From positions 372,001 to 436,000 of the forward strand of contig NC_019977.1 in assembly GCF_000328665.1 (NCBI RefSeq): 64,000 nucleotides of DNA. Reading direction: 5' to 3'. A model generated the notes under the pieces. The model saw only the letters and a list, made by a program, of their open reading frames with translations. It did not search any database and was not told where the DNA came from. Below, one piece after another: positions 1 to 8,973 of the stretch. Made by a program: the position numbers and the translations under genes. Each line of letters starts with the position of its first letter. Positions within the stretch are counted from its first letter, which is position 1. This DNA is from Methanomethylovorans hollandica DSM 15978. Its GTDB lineage: Archaea; Halobacteriota; Methanosarcinia; Methanosarcinales; Methanosarcinaceae.

Positions 1-1
1 T

Positions 2-652
2 ATTGATATTTTACGTCATGATCTGCTAAACCCTGCCACCATTATCAAAGGTTATTCCGAGCTTCTGCTGGAAAGAATAACAACAGATGAAGAAAAATCC
101 ATTATTAAAACAATTTATGCTCAAAACGAGAATCTTATACAGATCATTAATACTGCTTCGATGTTAGGTAAACTTGAAAGCACTGATATGGTGAGTTTTG
201 AGAATCTTGACCTGCTTGATCTGCTTAAGAAAGTTTCCAGCGGGTTTACACCACTGCTGGACAAAAAAGGTATAACAGTAGAGTATCCAGCAAGGGACAG
301 TTGTCCGGCTGATGTAAACCCTATGATCGAGGAAGCCTTTTCTAATCTAATATCCAATGCTATCAAGTTCAGTCCCTATGGAGGCAAGCTTATTTTAGAC
401 ATAGAGGATGCAGGACCTTCATGGAAAATAACGTTCACTGATTTCGGTATGGGGATCAGTGATGAGAACAAGGATGCTATATTCAGAAGATTTAAGCAGG
501 TTTCCACTGAAGGGACTAAAGGAAGCGGGTTGGGTCTTGCTATCGTAAAGAAAATAATAGAACTTCACCATGGAGAAGTTGGTGTGTATGATAATCCTTC
601 GGGTTCTGGTGCTGTTTTCTGGATAAAATTGAATAAAAGACAGTCTTTTTAA
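2..652 (+). CDS. Sensor histidine kinase, C-terminal part (5' end outside window)
   Basis: The reading frame is open from the window edge. It begins inside the dimerisation/phosphoacceptor helix: a histidine followed by Asp-Leu-Leu-Asn-Pro, with the His codon at 17-19. An HATPase_c domain follows, with an N-box around SNLISNAIKFSP, a G1 box DFGMGIS and a G2 box GSGLGLAIVKKI. The protein would autophosphorylate on His and pass phosphate to a response regulator. The sensor part lies upstream of the window, so the signal is unknown. The ATP-binding residues look intact. It ends in TAA and no partner regulator follows it. Confidence 0.9.
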   Translation: MDILRHDLLNPATIIKGYSELLLERITTDEEKSIIKTIYAQNENLIQIINTASMLGKLESTDMVSFENLDLLDLLKKVSSGFTPLLDKKGITVEYPARDSCPADVNPMIEEAFSNLISNAIKFSPYGGKLILDIEDAGPSWKITFTDFGMGISDENKDAIFRRFKQVSTEGTKGSGLGLAIVKKIIELHHGEVGVYDNPSGSGAVFWIKLNKRQSF

Positions 653-655
653 TGT

Positions 656-1077
656 GAGGCACTTCGTCCTCGTTAACTATCATACATTCCATGCCAAAGG
701 GCACTGCTTCCTTTAGCTTGATCATTATACTGAAAGCCTGCGAGTTTACACTGAGGTCATTTACATTTATTCTGGGTATGGTCCTGCTGCCGTAAATGCA
801 ATCATATTTTGTGACCGCTATTTCTTCATCATTTTTCAATGTTCAGGCTGAAACGCTATACTGCTCATCCCTTGTTTCAGCGGTGCTTCACAGCACCATT
901 TTCATGATCTCTTTATTAGGATCGATCTAGACTATTGATATTTTCTTTGTTTTAAGTGTGTTTCTTTTTTAAAGCAATGCCAGTGCCAGGTGGGTGGCAG
1001 CAGGTGCCATAAGGGAGCTTACTGGAGAAAAAGTGCAGCAGAAGCTACAATCCCGGAAAGAAAAGTGAGTTTTATAT
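656..1077. other. Gene-poor stretch with hairpins and possible gene debris
   Basis: No convincing gene is seen. A minus-strand open frame (540-839, 99 codons) contains a protein-like run (NVNDLSVNSQAFSIMIKLKE) but overlaps the kinase 3' end, has no recognisable family and may be decayed. A plus-strand run at about 972-1067 also looks protein-like (ARWVAAGAIRELTGEKVQ) but lacks a start. Two perfect inverted repeats are visible: GCTGAAAC/GTTTCAGC (847-854, 874-881) and GGTGCT/AGCACC (882-887, 892-897, 4-nt loop). The second could act as a terminator between the converging genes. Confidence 0.4.
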
Positions 1078-2211
1078 TTATTCATATCGCAGTGCATCCA
1101 GTGGTCTCATCTGGGCAGCTTTCCAGGCAGGATATACACCGCCTGCAACACCTGTAAGTATGCCAAACCCTATTCCCACTATAATATAAGCTAAACTTGA
1201 TGGTGCGAAGAGATAGGATGCCTGTTTCATGATAAGCACGGTTATCAAAAATCCACCTCCAAAACTCAATATTCCTCCAATTAGGCTTGCAGCCGTTCCC
1301 AAAAACAGTGCTTCCAGCAGGAACATCTTGAGCACATCTTTTCTTGAAGCTCCCACCGCTTTCATTATGCCAATTTCGCGGGTGCGCTCCATGGTGGACA
1401 TGAGCATGACGTTAAGAATGCTCACCCCAGCCACAAGCAGGGAAATGGAGCTTATCCCCATCAGGAACAGGGAAATGTATCTGGAGATCTCATCAATACT
1501 TGAAAGGATCGTATTTGTCGCCAAAACGAACACTTCTTCATCTTTCTTGTTGAGCCTGTCCTCGAGGTCAGCTTTGACAATGTCTATCTCATCGATATCC
1601 TTTACCTGGATTATCACATTATTATAACCTTCATCTGTATCCTTATAGACCTTGATGAATGTCTGAGAATCCATAAAAACCGCACTATCGGCACTGATGT
1701 CAAAGCCCATGCCCCGCTCTTTAAGGATGCCTATTACTCTGAACTTAGTATCTTCTACGGTTATTTTTCCACCAATTTTGACATCAAGATCTTCTGCAAG
1801 TCGTGAACCTATCACACAATCCGAAGAGCCACGCTTGTACATGCGGCCTTTTTCCATCTGTACAAGAGTTAAAAGGTCATCACCTCCCATGCCATATACA
1901 TTCGCATAAGCATCCTTATTCTTGTATTCAGCTATTGAACCGCCGGAATGTATGGGTACCAGGTTCTCTATGCCAGCAACCTTATATATTTTTTCAACTT
2001 GTTTTTCAGTGATCGTTGTTCCCCCAAATCCGGGATATACTATAAGTTGATTTCCTACATCTCCCAGAGAATCGGATACTGACATTTTCAGGCTGTTCCC
2101 TAGTATTCCCATGGATGAAATGGCAATTACTCCTATTATGATACCAACAGCTGCAAGGACTGTACGTGCCATATGCCTTCTGAGGTTCCTTTTTGCAAGT
2201 TCGGCATACAT
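1078..2211 (-). CDS. MacB/FtsX-type ABC transporter permease
   Basis: This is a membrane subunit of a MacB/LolCDE-like ABC system (MacB_PCD plus FtsX domains). A transmembrane helix near residues 18-40 (with GIIIGV) is followed by a large extracytoplasmic domain. Three C-terminal helices include the FtsX-like motif MSTMERTREIGIMKAVGAS and the ending YPAWKAAQMRPLDALRYE. The start at 2211 (MYAELAKRN) is preferred because it aligns with the paralogues at 7748 and 8974. An ATG at 2256 would add 15 residues and overlap the ATPase gene. It is last in the minus-strand operon and pairs with the ATPase directly upstream. The substrate is unknown. Confidence 0.9.
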   Translation of the reverse strand: MYAELAKRNLRRHMARTVLAAVGIIIGVIAISSMGILGNSLKMSVSDSLGDVGNQLIVYPGFGGTTITEKQVEKIYKVAGIENLVPIHSGGSIAEYKNKDAYANVYGMGGDDLLTLVQMEKGRMYKRGSSDCVIGSRLAEDLDVKIGGKITVEDTKFRVIGILKERGMGFDISADSAVFMDSQTFIKVYKDTDEGYNNVIIQVKDIDEIDIVKADLEDRLNKKDEEVFVLATNTILSSIDEISRYISLFLMGISSISLLVAGVSILNVMLMSTMERTREIGIMKAVGASRKDVLKMFLLEALFLGTAASLIGGILSFGGGFLITVLIMKQASYLFAPSSLAYIIVGIGFGILTGVAGGVYPAWKAAQMRPLDALRYE

Positions 2212-2227
2212 GTTACGTTTGAAATAC

Positions 2228-2929
2228 CTACTCTGAAGTCCCAAAGATTTCACCATCCCTCAGAACTATGTTTGTATTAGCATATTCTGCTATCTTGATG
2301 TCATGTGTCACAACTATAATGGTAGTCCCATGAGAATTGAGGTTACTGAGAAGTTCCATTACACTTTTTCCGGTCTTTGTATCGAGATTTCCTGTAGGCT
2401 CATCTGCTAAAAGGATAGGTGGGGAATTGGCCAGTGCCCTGGCGATGGCAACTCTTTGTTGCTGCCCTCCTGAAAGTTCACTGGGTTTGTGCTCTGCAAA
2501 TTCCGGACCAAGGTTCGCCCTTCTTAAAAACTCCATACCCCTTTTACGGCGCTCTTGTTCCGGGATACCTGTGAAGATCATAGGCATTTCAACATTCTCC
2601 AATGCAGTGAGAGTAGGGATGAGGTTGAATTGCTGAAAAATGAAACCGATATTATTTCTTCTGATCTCTGTAAGCTGTTCATCGTTAAGAAGAGACAGGT
2701 CCGTACCATTGATCTTCACTGTACCTTCAGTGGGCTGGTCAAGGCAACCTATGAGGTTAAGCATTGTGGATTTCCCAGACCCTGAAGATCCCATAATGGT
2801 CACAAAGTCACCTCGTTCAATTGAAAGACTGACACCGTTCAGAGCATATATTCTGCTTGTTCCAAGCTGGTATATTTTCTTCACATCAGTAAGCTGGACG
2901 ATAGGACCTTGCATGTATGCCCCGTTCAT
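2228..2929 (-). CDS. MacB-type ABC transporter ATPase
   Basis: This 233-residue nucleotide-binding subunit drives the adjacent FtsX-type permease. Walker A (GSSGSGKST) lies near residues 47-55, the signature is [15 protein letters not shown], Walker B is [12 protein letters not shown] and the H-loop is VVTHD. The start at 2929 gives an ATGA overlap with the stop of the upstream COG1361-type gene, which implies translational coupling. The longer frame to 2986 only reads through that gene. It ends with TAG; reading through would add five residues before TAA. LolD/MacB-type ATPases are known to power mechanotransmission or lipoprotein/peptide export; the role here is inferred. Confidence 0.93.
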   Translation of the reverse strand: MNGAYMQGPIVQLTDVKKIYQLGTSRIYALNGVSLSIERGDFVTIMGSSGSGKSTMLNLIGCLDQPTEGTVKINGTDLSLLNDEQLTEIRRNNIGFIFQQFNLIPTLTALENVEMPMIFTGIPEQERRKRGMEFLRRANLGPEFAEHKPSELSGGQQQRVAIARALANSPPILLADEPTGNLDTKTGKSVMELLSNLNSHGTTIIVVTHDIKIAEYANTNIVLRDGEIFGTSE

Positions 2930-4128
2930 TCTGAGTTTTTGCGCTTCTTCCAGGAATATGCTATAATGCCCATCACCGCGATACATATGACAGCAACAAG
3001 GCCTATCATTGCGATGGAGTTTCCTCGGCTGGCGTTAGATGCAGGCACCATTTCTTTTTGCAGGGCGATGTTCTCATTTATATATGCATAGGAATTGTTA
3101 GCATTTCTGAACTCAATAAGTAAGGGTATTTCTTCCGCATTGCTTTCCTGTGTGGAAGCAGATAACTCGAAACTGCTGAAGTCATCACTTTCAAGGGTGC
3201 CGACAAAGTATTTTTCATATGGCTGTACAGGTGTGATGTTTTCAGTTGCCATTACTGAGATCATGACATTCTTTGCATCGGTTGTCCCGAAATTGTTAAT
3301 GTCTCCAGAAATAGTATACACATTTCCTATTCTATCTATCTCTATGGCCGACAGTATGAGTGAGGATTGGTCTACTACTTGTACAGTATAGTTCGCATCG
3401 GAAGAGATATGCAGGTTGTCTCCATTGAAATACGTAGTAGAGAATTGTATTTCTTTATTGCCTTTTTCGGATGTCATGGTGTTCAGGGTGAAAGTTGCTG
3501 TGGATTTATTTCCTCCATTGATAGTACCTACAAAGGCATTGGCAGGAAAGAACTTGATGTCTTCTCCTTTCGGAGTGACTATAACACCTGTGATCTCATT
3601 GGGTCTTAAGTTCACGACCTCCACATTCACTATAGAATATTCTTTCATGAGTGTTGGCGGCATATCGGATACAATTATCTTCAGGTCCCGATCATCAACT
3701 TTTACAGGTATCCTGTAGTTGAGGTTGTACATGTTACTTCCACCTATTACTTCAAGTTCCAGGAAATGCATGCCGTTGGAAGCATTTTCGTTTGCCTGTA
3801 TATTGAAAGTAAGTCGGATGTAATCTCCTGGTCCAAGTAATCCCACATTTGTCTGTCTTCCGTCCAGGATATTAATGTCTTTGTTACCTTTAAGATTGGC
3901 ATTTGCTATGTAGGCGTTCATATCAAAAGTTTCGTCATTCTCCTGGACGTATACCTCACCTGAAGCCATGTTCCTCAGTTCCACAGTCACTGTACCTGTA
4001 TCCCCTGGCATGAGTACTCCAGGTTCGACCGAATAGTTCACGGTGATGGTGGGTCGGATCTCGGTATCTGCGTTTGCGTGCGGTAAGCACATGGCCAATA
4101 GGACAAAGAAAAATATGATCTTTCTCAT
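2926..4128 (-). CDS. COG1361-type S-layer-like exported membrane-anchored protein
   Basis: The protein has an N-terminal signal peptide (MRKIIFFFVLLAMCLPHANA). Several Ig/CARDB-like beta-sandwich segments follow, including VEPGVLMPGDTGTVTVELRN, with a C-terminal transmembrane helix (about the last 30 residues) and a basic tail (SWKKRKNSE). This topology places the bulk outside the membrane. It resembles the protein encoded at 6537. ATG 4128 directly precedes the signal peptide; ATG 4149, three bases after the upstream stop, is an alternative. It overlaps the ATPase gene by ATGA. By position it may be the extracytoplasmic partner of the ABC system (where bacteria use MacA), which is inference. 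Confidence 0.8.
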   Translation of the reverse strand: MRKIIFFFVLLAMCLPHANADTEIRPTITVNYSVEPGVLMPGDTGTVTVELRNMASGEVYVQENDETFDMNAYIANANLKGNKDINILDGRQTNVGLLGPGDYIRLTFNIQANENASNGMHFLELEVIGGSNMYNLNYRIPVKVDDRDLKIIVSDMPPTLMKEYSIVNVEVVNLRPNEITGVIVTPKGEDIKFFPANAFVGTINGGNKSTATFTLNTMTSEKGNKEIQFSTTYFNGDNLHISSDANYTVQVVDQSSLILSAIEIDRIGNVYTISGDINNFGTTDAKNVMISVMATENITPVQPYEKYFVGTLESDDFSSFELSASTQESNAEEIPLLIEFRNANNSYAYINENIALQKEMVPASNASRGNSIAMIGLVAVICIAVMGIIAYSWKKRKNSE

Positions 4129-4151
4129 GCTATCATTTTCTTTGTTCATCT

Positions 4152-4775
4152 TTAATTGAATGCCTTGCTTAGTGTATAGATCATATAGATCGTATACAAT
4201 CCAATTGGCACTCCTACAGCGATGAGGGCATTTTTTACTGTAAGGTTTCTTGAGTACATAATAGCGAACACCCATATGTTCGCACTCCATAGAGTAAGGA
4301 GAATTCCTATTACAGTGGAAGCCATTATGTAAGGGTCTGAAAGCATGGCTTTTTCCAAAATTGCTGGATCCTGTATGGAAAAATCGAGTGAAGAATAAGC
4401 TTTGTTAGTCAAAAAAAGGCTAATAACAGAACTCATTATTGAAGGCAGGAATCCGTAGGCAACAAACTCAAGCACCCTTTTGAAATTTCCCTGCCCACCC
4501 AAAAACGATGAGATTAGATAAAATATACCGCCGTATATCACCCACATAATGAATACAACTATAATAGCAAATATAGCACCAATGGCCATCCCTATCTGGG
4601 TCACGGCTGCCACATCACTCGGCAGGCTCCCTATCACCTTGCTTGCAACTATATAGGCACTGATGGCAGATATAAGGGCCATTGCTCCCAGTATCGCGAG
4701 AGGTTGTTTTAGATCAACCTCTTCTTTTGTCTTCTTTTCAAAGAATCCGCTAGGATTGGTAAGAACTTCCAGCAT
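4152..4775 (-). CDS. Yip1-family integral membrane protein
   Basis: About 207 residues with a short cytosolic start (MLEVLTNPSGFFEKKTKEEV) followed by five hydrophobic helices. This pattern is typical of prokaryotic Yip1-domain proteins (PF04893). ATG 4775 is chosen because it matches the paralogue start at 5656 and has AGGTG just upstream; ATG 4778 and GTG 4784 are alternatives. It is the first gene directly linked to the COG1361/ABC operon, with a 2-base gap to an alternative downstream start. The function of archaeal Yip1 proteins next to ABC genes is not known. Confidence 0.8.
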   Translation of the reverse strand: MLEVLTNPSGFFEKKTKEEVDLKQPLAILGAMALISAISAYIVASKVIGSLPSDVAAVTQIGMAIGAIFAIIVVFIMWVIYGGIFYLISSFLGGQGNFKRVLEFVAYGFLPSIMSSVISLFLTNKAYSSLDFSIQDPAILEKAMLSDPYIMASTVIGILLTLWSANIWVFAIMYSRNLTVKNALIAVGVPIGLYTIYMIYTLSKAFN

Positions 4776-5029
4776 CATATACACCTTTTATCTTGCTAAA
4801 CTAGTTTTATATAATAAACGTCTCCTTATTAATACTTTTTATTAATGCAGTTTATTAAACTGATTTATGTAAAAAATATATTTTTAACTCAATCATATAG
4901 TGTGTTAATTAATATCTGGAATCTAAAAAGAAGTTTCACTCTTTTGTTTCTTATCTGCACGCTAATATATAGTGTAAAATAATAGAAAAGATATTCAATG
5001 ATCTTTGCAACCATTATTCCTTTTTGCTA

Positions 5030-5656
5030 TCATCCAAGTGCCAGATACACTGTATAAAGCATATATGCCAGGTAAAATCCCAGTGGTATTCCTACAGTGA
5101 TCAGAGCATTCCTGGTAGTAAGGTCTCGGGAGTGGATCATAGCAAAAACCCATATGTTTGCACTCCACAAGGTCATGATAATGCTAACGAAATTAGAGGC
5201 TATCATGTATGTACTTTTGAGCATGGTCTGTTCTATAGCCAGTGGGTCATTTGTTGCAAAGTTTGTGAAATGGCACATTCCTGTCATCAGTACCAGGCTA
5301 ATAGCAAAACTTAAGATCAAAGGCAGGAATCCATAGGCTACAAACTCAAGGACCCTTGTGAAATACCCTTTTCCCAAAAAGAGCGACGATAAAGCATAGA
5401 ATAAACCACTGGTTATCAGCCATCCGGCTATTCCTGAGCCCATGATGGATATTAATCCAAAAGTTATCACAATTAGCTGTGCAATGTTAGGTATATCTTC
5501 CAGCAGATTTCCCATCAATTTTTCCGTCAATACAAAAGCATTGGCCAGGATGAGAAGCGACAATATACCAATTATAGCATAAGGTGGCTTTAGATCAATT
5601 CTATCTCTGATCTTTTTTTCAAAGAACCTATTCGGATCGGTAAGGACTTGCAGCAT
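5030..5656 (-). CDS. Yip1-family integral membrane protein (paralogue)
   Basis: A 208-residue paralogue of the protein encoded at 4152-4775. It has the same start pattern (MLQVLTDPNRFFEKKIRDRI), the same helix layout and the shared stretch RVLEFVAYGFLP. The two genes are separated by about 250 bases of AT-rich DNA, so the second probably has its own promoter or a leader. It sits at the head of the minus-strand group and is divergent from the ABC operon starting at 5818. The tandem pair suggests duplication; no catalytic residues are evident. Confidence 0.8.
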   Translation of the reverse strand: MLQVLTDPNRFFEKKIRDRIDLKPPYAIIGILSLLILANAFVLTEKLMGNLLEDIPNIAQLIVITFGLISIMGSGIAGWLITSGLFYALSSLFLGKGYFTRVLEFVAYGFLPLILSFAISLVLMTGMCHFTNFATNDPLAIEQTMLKSTYMIASNFVSIIMTLWSANIWVFAMIHSRDLTTRNALITVGIPLGFYLAYMLYTVYLALG

Positions 5657-5817
5657 TGTTTTTTCACTCTATTAAAAGAACCATTTACAACAATCATCTT
5701 GTTGTACACGTTTCTTGTTAACTCTTTTTGTTACATCTTTTTTCCAAGGATATATATAGATTTGGCCTTATATACTTGTGTGTTTACTTTCCAGATCCTT
5801 CAAATGGAGTTGAGAGC
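5657..5817. promoter_or_regulatory. Divergent promoter region between two ABC modules
   Basis: This 161-bp gap separates the two outward-facing modules. On the plus strand, TATA-like runs are seen at about 5749-5756 (ATATATAG) and 5767-5774 (TTATATAC). The second is about 45-50 bases ahead of the chosen start at 5818, a reasonable distance for an archaeal TATA box plus a short leader. Assignment is by eye only. Confidence 0.4.
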
Positions 5818-6513
5818 TTGAATAGTGCAATATCACAGAATGGTAATCCTATCATTGAACTGAGGGATCTGTGTAAGAGTTACTGGGCAGGTAATATGGA
5901 GATCCCGATACTCAAGAGTATTAATATGAAAGTTTTTCCAGGTGAGTTTCTGGCCATAATGGGTCCATCGGGTTCAGGGAAAAGTACCCTTATGAACATG
6001 ATAGGATGCCTTGACAGGCCTACCTGCGGGCAGGTGGTACTCATGGGCCAGGACATCAATACAATATCTGACACGGAGCTTGCACAATTAAGGGGTCTTG
6101 AGATCGGTTTTGTATTCCAGAACTTCAATCTTGTTCCCAGGTTATCCGCGGCCCAGAATATTCTACTCCCTACCTATGCCAATACAAAAAATGGTACAGA
6201 ACCTGCTAAACGGGCAAATGAGCTGATTAAGCTTGTGGGGCTTGAAGATCGCCGTAACAACCGGCCTTCTGAACTTTCGGGAGGACAGCAACAGCGTGTG
6301 GCTATAGCCCGGGCTTTGATCAACGATCCATCTATAATTCTGGCGGACGAACCTACAGGGAACCTTGATAGCAAGACCGGATTAGAGGTCATGGAAATGT
6401 TCAAGGACCTTAATGCAAAAGGAAGGACCATTATAATGATCACTCATGATGACAATATCGCAAGCTATGCTGACAGAGTGGTATACTTGAAAGATGGTGT
6501 TCTTAATAACTAG
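5818..6513 (+). CDS. MacB-type ABC transporter ATPase (second module)
   Basis: A 231-residue ATPase with Walker [10 protein letters not shown], signature [15 protein letters not shown], Walker [14 protein letters not shown] and H-loop MITHDD. A TTG start at 5818 is chosen because GGAG lies 8 bases upstream; the frame is open further upstream but without a good ribosome site. It ends in TAG, and read-through would add eight residues before TGA. It heads a plus-strand operon with a COG1361-type protein and two permeases. It should energise one or both of those permeases; whether they form a heterodimer is inference. Confidence 0.92.
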   Translation: MNSAISQNGNPIIELRDLCKSYWAGNMEIPILKSINMKVFPGEFLAIMGPSGSGKSTLMNMIGCLDRPTCGQVVLMGQDINTISDTELAQLRGLEIGFVFQNFNLVPRLSAAQNILLPTYANTKNGTEPAKRANELIKLVGLEDRRNNRPSELSGGQQQRVAIARALINDPSIILADEPTGNLDSKTGLEVMEMFKDLNAKGRTIIMITHDDNIASYADRVVYLKDGVLNN

Positions 6514-6536
6514 GCGGTGTTAATATCAGAACAATT

Positions 6537-7739
6537 TTGAAATATCTTTGCTTAATCCTTGTTTCATGCTTACTTTCAACGGGAGTTGCATGTGCAGCTT
6601 CAGGTTCAGCTCTTAGTGTCAGTGTCCTTAAATATGAACCAGTGCCTGCAGAGATCGGTAAGTATGTTGACATCTGGATCAAGGTAGAGAACATAGGTTC
6701 AGGTAAATCCGAGGACCTTTCCATAAAAATGGTCCCTGAGTATCCCTTGTCTCTGGATTCAGAAGCTAATGCCCTTGAAAATATTGGTATACTTAGTCCA
6801 AAAAGTGCGGCAGTACACAAATACAGATTATTTGTGGACGAAGACTCAAAACAAGGCGTTGCCTCCTTTGACATCCAATACCAGAAAGAAAAGGATGGTG
6901 CCTGGGTCGAGGAGACCTTTGAGATCACTGTAGGTTCTACAGCCTTTAACAGCAAAGGTAATGTCCAGATAGAAGGCGATCCCGTAAAAGAACCGGAAGT
7001 TTTTATGCCTGGTGACACCGGCACTATTACGTTCACTCTTAAAAACAGTGCAAATGCATATTCTGTGACCATCAATGGTGAGGACTTCGATACCAATGCC
7101 CGGGTACAATCTGCTTCTTTGAAAGGGACAGATGGTATAACCGTAGCTACTGATACCTATTATGGAAATGGCATCCTGGGTCCGGGTGAATTGATGGTCC
7201 TTACATACAATATAAAAGTTGATGAAAATTTGTCAGATGGTACTTATTATCTTGATTTTTCAACAATAGGCAGTTCTCATTCGTACAATAACAACTGGCG
7301 TATTCCTTTAAAGGTTGATTCCTCGTCTGTGCGCATTGTTCCTTCTAAACCTCTTAAACTGGAGGACGGACAAGGAACTCTGGAGTTCGATGTAGCTAAT
7401 ATACATCCGAATAAACTGTCATCGGTAAGTGTCAGGCTGGAAGCAGAGGATGTGGATTTTTCTCCTGCTGAATACTTCATTGGTTCCATGAATTCGGATG
7501 AACTTTTTACCATGCAGATCTACGGGGAAACATCTTCTGATAACTCCTCCCAGGAAGTAAAGATCATCGCAAATTACAGGAATGGCCTTAACGAACATGA
7601 AGAGCTTATCGGTGTGAGGGAATTACAACTGGAAACTGCAAAGAAATCAAGTAATATCGGTTCTCTGGCCTTGGTGTTTCTTGTTGCCGTTCTTGCAGGT
7701 GCCGGCTACTTTATATATAATCGCAGGAAACAAAAGTGA
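6537..7739 (+). CDS. COG1361-type S-layer-like exported membrane-anchored protein (second module)
   Basis: A 400-residue protein with a signal peptide (MKYLCLILVSCLLSTGVACA), repeated beta-sandwich segments, and one C-terminal helix (IGSLALVFLVAVLAGAGYFI) before a basic tail RRKQK. The stretch FMPGDTGTITFTLKN matches the same region of the 2926-4128 product. TTG at 6537 is the only suitable start before the signal peptide. It lies between the ATPase (23-base gap) and the first permease (8-base gap), so it is cotranscribed with them. The exported domain is probably the outside part of the transporter complex. Confidence 0.8.
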   Translation: MKYLCLILVSCLLSTGVACAASGSALSVSVLKYEPVPAEIGKYVDIWIKVENIGSGKSEDLSIKMVPEYPLSLDSEANALENIGILSPKSAAVHKYRLFVDEDSKQGVASFDIQYQKEKDGAWVEETFEITVGSTAFNSKGNVQIEGDPVKEPEVFMPGDTGTITFTLKNSANAYSVTINGEDFDTNARVQSASLKGTDGITVATDTYYGNGILGPGELMVLTYNIKVDENLSDGTYYLDFSTIGSSHSYNNNWRIPLKVDSSSVRIVPSKPLKLEDGQGTLEFDVANIHPNKLSSVSVRLEAEDVDFSPAEYFIGSMNSDELFTMQIYGETSSDNSSQEVKIIANYRNGLNEHEELIGVRELQLETAKKSSNIGSLALVFLVAVLAGAGYFIYNRRKQK

Positions 7740-7747
7740 GGCATTAA

Positions 7748-8962
7748 ATGATAAGCCTCCGGCGATCCATTGATCTCTCTATAGGCAGTATCAGCAGCTC
7801 AAAGATGCGATCTGTCCTTACTACTCTGGGAATCATTATCGGAGTAGCTGCTGTCATAGCTAATGTGTCTCTAGGTGCCAGTTTTAATGAGTTTTTCAAT
7901 GATGAGATCGGTGCTGTCGGTTCAAATTTTATAGTGATCTACAGTCAGGGGGTCAATGTCTTTTTTGATAAGGAAATTGATCTGATCAGGAACACTCCGG
8001 GGGTAGAAGGTGTTTCTCCGGTCAATCAACAAATGGCCAGGGTCACTTATCTCTCAACTTCCAGGCAGATAGATATACAGGGTGTTATAGAGGATTATGG
8101 GGAAGTTGCTAATTTAAAAATGGATGCAGGGAGTTTTCTTAGTGATAAGGACCAATTTGTTGCAGTATTAGGGTCTGAGGTTGCTTATGAGAAGTTCGAT
8201 AAGAAGGTCTCTGTAAAGAATCCCATTGAAATTACATTCAGAAGAGAGGATGGGGGAGTAGTCACACAAAAGTTCATAGTAAAAGGCATAATACAGGATC
8301 CTAACACTGCTTTTGTGCAGACTGGCGTGGAGCCAGAGATCAGGATATTTATTCCCATAAACACCATGAACCAGATGCTTGGAAAAGATGATTATGGTGG
8401 TTTTTTCATAAAGGCGTCAAGTCTGGATACAGTACGCGAAACTGCTGATGAGATCGATAATCGTCTGGCCAGGAATCTGGGAGTATCTACCAGGGAACTG
8501 GAAAACGATGATACAAAACCCTATGTCATGTTCGATCAAATAGATGCCATAGAGCAGACCGACCAGGTTTCTACGGCCCTTACTTCTCTATTGACCTCTG
8601 TAGCCTTAATATCTCTCATAGTGGGTTCCATAGGCATCATGAATATCATGCTGGTAACAGTAACCGAAAGGACAAGGGAGATTGGTCTTATGAAGTCGCT
8701 TGGATATACCAGGAAGGATGTACTTACCCTGTTCTTGATAGAATCCACAATATTAAGTCTTCTAGGTGGCATATGTGGTACTGCCCTGGGTATCGGTGTT
8801 GCGTTCATTGCAAACTATTTCCTTGATCTGCCTAATGTATTTCCGGTGAACCAGATTCTCATCGGCTTTATTGTATCGATTTTAGTCGGTTTGGTGGCAG
8901 GTATATACCCTGCTAATAAAGCAGCGCAGATGGATCCAGTGGAGGCTTTCAGGCATGAGTGA
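7748..8962 (+). CDS. MacB/FtsX-type ABC permease, first of tandem pair
   Basis: A 404-residue permease: N-terminal helix with GIIIGVAAVIANVSLGASF, a large extracytoplasmic MacB_PCD domain (about residues 45-260), then three C-terminal helices with the FtsX motif VTERTREIGLMKSLGYT and the ending YPANKAAQMDPVEAFRHE. TGAGG lies just upstream of the ATG. It is a close tandem paralogue of the next gene and a more distant relative of the 1078-2211 product. Stop and next possible start overlap (GTGA), suggesting coupling. Confidence 0.92.
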   Translation: MISLRRSIDLSIGSISSSKMRSVLTTLGIIIGVAAVIANVSLGASFNEFFNDEIGAVGSNFIVIYSQGVNVFFDKEIDLIRNTPGVEGVSPVNQQMARVTYLSTSRQIDIQGVIEDYGEVANLKMDAGSFLSDKDQFVAVLGSEVAYEKFDKKVSVKNPIEITFRREDGGVVTQKFIVKGIIQDPNTAFVQTGVEPEIRIFIPINTMNQMLGKDDYGGFFIKASSLDTVRETADEIDNRLARNLGVSTRELENDDTKPYVMFDQIDAIEQTDQVSTALTSLLTSVALISLIVGSIGIMNIMLVTVTERTREIGLMKSLGYTRKDVLTLFLIESTILSLLGGICGTALGIGVAFIANYFLDLPNVFPVNQILIGFIVSILVGLVAGIYPANKAAQMDPVEAFRHE

Positions 8963-8973
8963 GGTGTCATATA

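Noticed and set aside
2929-2986. Longer N-terminus for the first ABC ATPase
   Set aside because: Those codons lie wholly within the C-terminal tail of the COG1361-type gene, and the ATGA overlap at 2929 gives a normal family start.
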